Positions 4,799-7,301 of a stretch of 7,301 nucleotides of DNA are shown in pieces (positions within the stretch are counted from its first letter, which is position 1; each line of letters begins with the position of its first letter). The translations under genes and the position numbers were made by a program. This stretch comes from Betaproteobacteria bacterium (lineage in GTDB: Bacteria > Pseudomonadota > Gammaproteobacteria > Burkholderiales > SG8-39), in contig DAHVFK010000170.1 in the NCBI GenBank assembly GCA_027317055.1, positions 1-7,301 of the forward strand. Direction: 5' to 3'. The notes beneath the pieces are model-generated. The model saw only the letters and a list, made by a program, of their open reading frames with translations. It was not told the origin of the DNA and searched no databases.

Positions 4799-5680
4799 TT
4801 GAAATACAAAGACTATTACCAGATGCTCGGCGTCGCGCGCGGCGCGAGCGACGAGGAGATCAAGAAGGCGTACCGGCGCCTCGCGCGCAAGTACCACCCC
4901 GACGTGTCCAAGGAGGCCGACGCCAAGGAACGCTTCCAGGAAGTGTCGGAGGCCTACGAGACGCTCAAGGACAAGGAAAAGCGCGCCGCCTACGACGGCC
5001 TGGGGCGCTTTCGCCCGGGGCAGGACTTCCGCCCGCCGCCGGAGTGGTCGGCGCGCTTTCACGCCGGCGGCGCGGACGACCCGGGCGGCATCGACCTGTC
5101 GGACCTGTTCGCCTCCTTCGGCGGCGTGCACTCGCGCCAGGGCCCGCGCCGCGGGCGCGACTACGAGGTCGGGGTGCACATCGGCCTGCACGAGGCCGCG
5201 CACGGCAGCGAGATGACACTCGACCTGGGCGGCGGCAAGCGGGTGCAGGCGCGCATCCCCAAGGGCGTCACCGACGGCGAGCGGCTGCGCCTGCGCGGCA
5301 AGGGCGGCGCGGGCGCCAAGGGCGGCCCGGCGGGCGACCTGTACCTCGACATCGCGCTGCACCCGCATCCGCTGTTCAAGCCCAACGGCCACGACCTGTA
5401 CCTGGACGTGCCGCTCGCGCCCTGGGAAGCGGCGCTCGGGGCCGAGATCCGCATCCCGACCCTCGAGGGCCAGGTGACGATGAAGGTGCCCGCGGGCTCC
5501 AAGGCCGGGCAGCGCCTGCGCCTCGCGGGTAAGGGGCTGCCCAGGCCCCAGGGCGGCGCGGGCGACCTGTACGCGGTGCTCAGCATCGCCGCGCCGAGCA
5601 TGCTCTCGCCGCGCGAGAAGGAGCTGTTCGAGGCGCTGCGCGCCGAGTCGAAATTCAACCCGCGCGGGCATTTCGAATGA
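4799..5680 (+). CDS. cbpA: CbpA-type DnaJ co-chaperone (curved-DNA-binding protein), predicted TTG start
   Basis: A 293-residue J-domain protein (E. coli CbpA is 306). The J-domain spans about residues 3-67: KDYYQMLGV, then the HPD motif at 33-35 (KYHPDV), which stimulates DnaK ATPase. A linker with little Gly/Phe content (68-118) is followed by two beta-sandwich client-binding domains typical of DnaJ C-terminal regions (about 120-265), including IPKGVTDGERLRLRGKGG and VPAGSKAGQRLRLAGKGLP. There is no CxxCxGxG zinc finger, which separates it from DnaJ. No ATG or GTG fits the N-terminus; the TTG at 4799 gives LKYKDYY, matching the family start, while the ATG at 4823 would cut the J-domain. No good Shine-Dalgarno sequence is seen, so expression may depend on coupling from the universal stress protein gene 13 nt upstream. 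Its stop overlaps the cbpM start (ATGA). Confidence 0.93.
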   Translation: MKYKDYYQMLGVARGASDEEIKKAYRRLARKYHPDVSKEADAKERFQEVSEAYETLKDKEKRAAYDGLGRFRPGQDFRPPPEWSARFHAGGADDPGGIDLSDLFASFGGVHSRQGPRRGRDYEVGVHIGLHEAAHGSEMTLDLGGGKRVQARIPKGVTDGERLRLRGKGGAGAKGGPAGDLYLDIALHPHPLFKPNGHDLYLDVPLAPWEAALGAEIRIPTLEGQVTMKVPAGSKAGQRLRLAGKGLPRPQGGAGDLYAVLSIAAPSMLSPREKELFEALRAESKFNPRGHFE

Positions 5681-5964
5681 GCGCCGAGCTGATCGTGCTG
5701 CTCGAGTTCGAGTCCGCCTCGGGGCTGACGCGCGCCGAGATCGTCGAACTGGTCGAGGTCGGCGTGTTCGCGCCGCAGGGCGCGGGCCCGGAGGACTGGC
5801 GCTTTTCCGAGGACGCGCTCACGCTCGCGCGCGAGGCGGCGCGGCTGCGCGCGGACTTCGATCTCTCGGCGCCGGGCCTCGCGCTGCTGCTCGCCTACCG
5901 CGACCGCCTGGCCGAGCTCGAGGAACGCATCCGCGAGCTCGAGTGCCGCCTGCCGCGGGCTTAG
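5677..5964 (+). CDS. cbpM: CbpM, chaperone modulator of CbpA
   Basis: A 95-residue protein (E. coli CbpM is 101). The N-terminal half holds a MerR-like helix-turn-helix-type segment, GLTRAEIVELVEVGVFAP (16-33), followed by W41 and a helix with RLRADFDLSAPGLALLLAYRDRL (56-78), which matches the RLR...L..PG.A stretch of E. coli CbpM. The C-terminus (78-92) is a charged heptad-like helix. CbpM binds the J-domain of CbpA and inhibits both its co-chaperone and DNA-binding activity. The gene starts at ATG 5677 inside ATGA shared with the cbpA stop, so the two are translationally coupled, as in other bacteria. Its stop codon TAG overlaps the stop of the convergent hemerythrin-like gene. Confidence 0.93.
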   Translation: MSAELIVLLEFESASGLTRAEIVELVEVGVFAPQGAGPEDWRFSEDALTLAREAARLRADFDLSAPGLALLLAYRDRLAELEERIRELECRLPRA

Positions 5965-5972
5965 GCCCCGGC
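5952..5972. terminator. Hairpin with both convergent stop codons in its loop
   Basis: GCCG-(bulged C)-GGGC pairs with GCCC-CGGC across the four-base loop TTAG, giving an 8-bp GC stem. The loop holds TAG of cbpM (plus strand) and TAA of the hemerythrin-like gene (minus strand). On the plus strand CTTCTTCC follows, a weak pyrimidine tract; on the minus strand no U-run follows. It may act as a weak terminator or 3'-end stabiliser, not a classic intrinsic terminator in both directions. Confidence 0.4.
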
Positions 5973-6557
5973 CTTCTTCCAGGGCGCGCCCAGGCCGATC
6001 GGGTCGGGCGCCAGCTCGACGATGCGCGAATACAGCTTGCTGAAGTCGGTGTGGTAGTGCGGGTCGGAGAACGGGTCGGTATTGGCGGCGAAGGCCTTTT
6101 CGATCTCGTCCCAGTCCTCGGGCCTGAGCGCCTTCTCGGCCAGCGGCAGCACCTCGCGTTCTTCCTTGCGCATGTGCGCGCGGTGAAAGCGCGCGTACTC
6201 GTTCACCACCGCGGCGAACACGTCCGCGCCGTTGGGCCAGCTCTGCTCGAACGCGAGCAGCGCCTGCTCGAGGTCGCGAATCAGCTTGGCGCTCCTGACG
6301 TGCTCGGCCTGCAGGTCGTCCAGCATCGGCCCGGCTTGCGGCGCGCGCGCGCGCAGCCGCGCGAACAGGTGCTCGTCCTCCTTGGGGTGGTGCTGGCGCT
6401 CGGGGAAGGCGTCGATGTAGTACAGCATCGCCCGGAACACCTCGAACTCGGGCCGCAGCGAGCTGTCCTGCGCCGCGTGCGCGAGCTGCTCCAGCGCGTG
6501 CACCACCGCGCTGATCGAGCGGTGCTCCTCGCGCAGCTTCCTGATCGCCTTGTTCAT
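5961..6557 (-). CDS. Hemerythrin-like HHE cation-binding protein (second copy)
   Basis: A 198-residue soluble helical protein of the hemerythrin/HHE family. Candidate diiron ligands are H12 (REEHRSI), H56/H57 with E60 (RQHHPKEDEHLF), H86 (QAEHVRSA), and H125/H128 with E132 (HRAHMRKEE). The motif HHPKEDEHLF and a C-terminal DPFSDPHYHTDF segment (161-172) place it in a widespread proteobacterial hemerythrin subfamily different from the copy at 1356-1907. Likely roles are O2 or NO binding, or protection and repair of iron centres (family knowledge, not shown here). The ATG at 6557 has AAGGAG six bases upstream, 17 nt after the stop of the TauE/SafE-like gene, so the two form an operon. Its stop codon overlaps that of convergent cbpM. 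Confidence 0.93.
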   Translation of the reverse strand: MNKAIRKLREEHRSISAVVHALEQLAHAAQDSSLRPEFEVFRAMLYYIDAFPERQHHPKEDEHLFARLRARAPQAGPMLDDLQAEHVRSAKLIRDLEQALLAFEQSWPNGADVFAAVVNEYARFHRAHMRKEEREVLPLAEKALRPEDWDEIEKAFAANTDPFSDPHYHTDFSKLYSRIVELAPDPIGLGAPWKKAGA

Positions 6558-6563
6558 CGCCCT

Positions 6564-6569
6564 CTCCTT
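6564..6569 (-). promoter_or_regulatory. Shine-Dalgarno sequence of the second hemerythrin-like gene
   Basis: AAGGAG on the minus strand, 6 nt before the ATG at 6557, in the 17-nt gap after the TauE/SafE-like gene. It fixes the start. Confidence 0.75.
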
Positions 6570-6574
6570 GCCGC

Positions 6575-7279
6575 TCACAGGCACAGCCAGCCGCGGCGGA
6601 TCGCTTCGCCCACGCCCGCGGCGTGAGCGAGCCCGACCAGGCCGAAGCCGAACACCACGCTGCCGGCGGCGACCCGCACCGCCCTGCGCGCGGCAATCGC
6701 GCGCACGCGCCCCGCCGCGAGGCCCGCGGCGAGCAGGTTCGGCAGCGTGCCCAGCCCGAAGGCTAGCATTGCGAGCGCCCCGGCGGCGGGCCCGCCGGCG
6801 AACGCGGCCGCGGCCAGCGCACCGTACACCAGGCCGCAGGGCAGCCAGCCCCAGGCCAGCCCGGCGGCGTAGGCCTGCGCCGGGGTGCGCGCCGGCAGCA
6901 GGCGCGCGGCGAGCGGCTGCAGACGGCGCCACAGCGGCGCGCCGATCGACTCGATGCGTGCGAGCCATCCCCCGGCGCCCGCCAGGTGCAAGCCGATGAG
7001 CAACAGCATCGTGTTGGCGAGCAGGTAGAGCGCGGTCTGCGCCGGCAGCGCGCCGGCGACGTACGCCCCGGCGCTGCCCAGCAGCCCGGCCGCGGCACCC
7101 GCGGCGGCGTAGCTCGAGATGCGCCCGAGGTTGAACGCGAGCTGGCGGCTCAGGCCTGCGCCGCCGGCGGAGAACGCGCATACGACGCCGCCGCACATGC
7201 CGACGCAGTGCACGCCCGAGACGAAGCCGGTCGCGAGCAGCGCGAGCGGCAGGGCCCAGCCGTTGGCCACGAGCTCCAC
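6575..7279 (-). CDS. Sulfite exporter TauE/SafE family (UreH/DsbD-like) membrane protein
   Basis: A 234-residue polytopic protein with about six hydrophobic helices (near 9-35, 52-78, 82-104, 136-163, 165-193, 200-222). The first helix contains HCVGMCGG (24-31), with H24, C25, M28 and C29 forming a likely soft-metal or redox site. A second family motif, WGWLPCGLVY (143-152), contains P147-C148. This subfamily is annotated as TauE/SafE but is distinct from classical sulfite exporters; it commonly sits beside cbb3 oxidase and copper genes, and a role in copper handling or oxidase assembly is often suggested (inference). The start is GTG at 7279; an in-frame TGA lies just upstream, and AGGTGATC, a good anti-Shine-Dalgarno match, precedes it. 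It is followed after 17 nt by the hemerythrin-like gene. Oxidase genes, if present, would lie beyond the right edge. Confidence 0.88.
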   Translation of the reverse strand: MELVANGWALPLALLATGFVSGVHCVGMCGGVVCAFSAGGAGLSRQLAFNLGRISSYAAAGAAAGLLGSAGAYVAGALPAQTALYLLANTMLLLIGLHLAGAGGWLARIESIGAPLWRRLQPLAARLLPARTPAQAYAAGLAWGWLPCGLVYGALAAAAFAGGPAAGALAMLAFGLGTLPNLLAAGLAAGRVRAIAARRAVRVAAGSVVFGFGLVGLAHAAGVGEAIRRGWLCL

Positions 7280-7280
7280 C

Positions 7281-7301
7281 CTAGATCACCTTCGAGTAGC
7301 G
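7281..7301 (-). CDS. Possible last codons of an upstream gene (partial)
   Basis: Read on the minus strand, this is an open frame of six codons (RYSKVI) ending in TAG at 7283-7281, one base before the GTG of the TauE/SafE-like gene. The TAG-G-GTG junction resembles the TGA-G-ATG junction at 1905-1911 and would make the next gene part of the same operon. The fragment is too short to identify, and its frame is assumed. Confidence 0.3.
   Translation of the reverse strand, partial: RYSKVI

Noticed and set aside
5912..5945. Repeated GAGCTCGAG blocks near the end of cbpM, looking like an inverted repeat or terminator.
   Set aside because: They encode the Glu-Leu heptads of the C-terminal helix (AELEERIRELE) and have no U-run after them.
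6341..6354. (GC)7 alternating run, a possible Z-DNA-forming or simple repeat.
   Set aside because: It encodes Ala-Arg codons within the hemerythrin-like gene and is expected in such GC-rich coding sequence.
1..7301. Searched by eye for tRNA, rRNA, CRISPR repeats, transposase genes, terminal inverted repeats and toxin-antitoxin pairs.
   Set aside because: None seen; nearly all sequence is explained by ordinary chromosomal genes with uniform composition, so there is no sign of recent transfer.

Overview
The window is very GC-rich (roughly 70% by eye), densely coding and strongly third-position biased. Its gene content (a cysteine-free CRP/FNR regulator, a UspA-type stress protein, CbpA/CbpM, two hemerythrin-like HHE proteins, SirB2, a nitronate-monooxygenase-like flavoprotein, and a TauE/SafE protein of the kind often found next to cbb3-oxidase assembly genes) suggests a beta-proteobacterium, or a similar high-GC proteobacterium, adapted to low oxygen or nitrosative stress. 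This assignment is inferred from gene types only. I see no rRNA, tRNA, CRISPR array, insertion sequence or phage gene.

Layout. Positions 1-3479 are six packed minus-strand genes, read right to left: a nitronate monooxygenase-like protein, SirB2 (overlapping it by 52 nt), an HHE hemerythrin-like protein (1 nt gap), a small heavy-metal-associated (HMA) protein, a cupin, and a partial family III CoA-transferase that resembles alpha-methylacyl-CoA racemase and runs off the left edge. At 3480-3578 lies a divergent intergenic region holding an FNR-type dyad. Positions 3579-5964 are plus-strand genes: the CRP/FNR regulator, UspA, CbpA (predicted TTG start) and CbpM. Positions 5961-7279 are a minus-strand pair: a GTG-started TauE/SafE-like membrane protein followed by a second hemerythrin-like protein. 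CbpM and this second hemerythrin gene converge, and their stop codons overlap inside the loop of a predicted hairpin.

How the parts may work together. The regulator lacks cysteine, so it cannot carry the FNR iron-sulfur cluster. Its recognition helix nevertheless keeps the E..SR residues that read TTGAT-type sites. Two such dyads occur in the window: TTGAT-N4-CTCAA in front of the nitronate monooxygenase gene, and a perfect TTGAC-N4-GTCAA inside the end of that gene just ahead of sirB2. Both lie at nearly the same distance (about 41-42 nt) from a start codon that lacks a good Shine-Dalgarno sequence, and both have a possible -10 hexamer at class II spacing. This suggests that the regulator or a paralogue drives the minus-strand operon from two promoters with leaderless or nearly leaderless transcripts. 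The operon's combination of a flavin oxidoreductase, a four-helix membrane protein, a diiron-type HHE protein, a metal-binding HMA domain, a cupin and a CoA-transferase is the part most likely to be an undescribed functional unit. Its substrate cannot be read from sequence.
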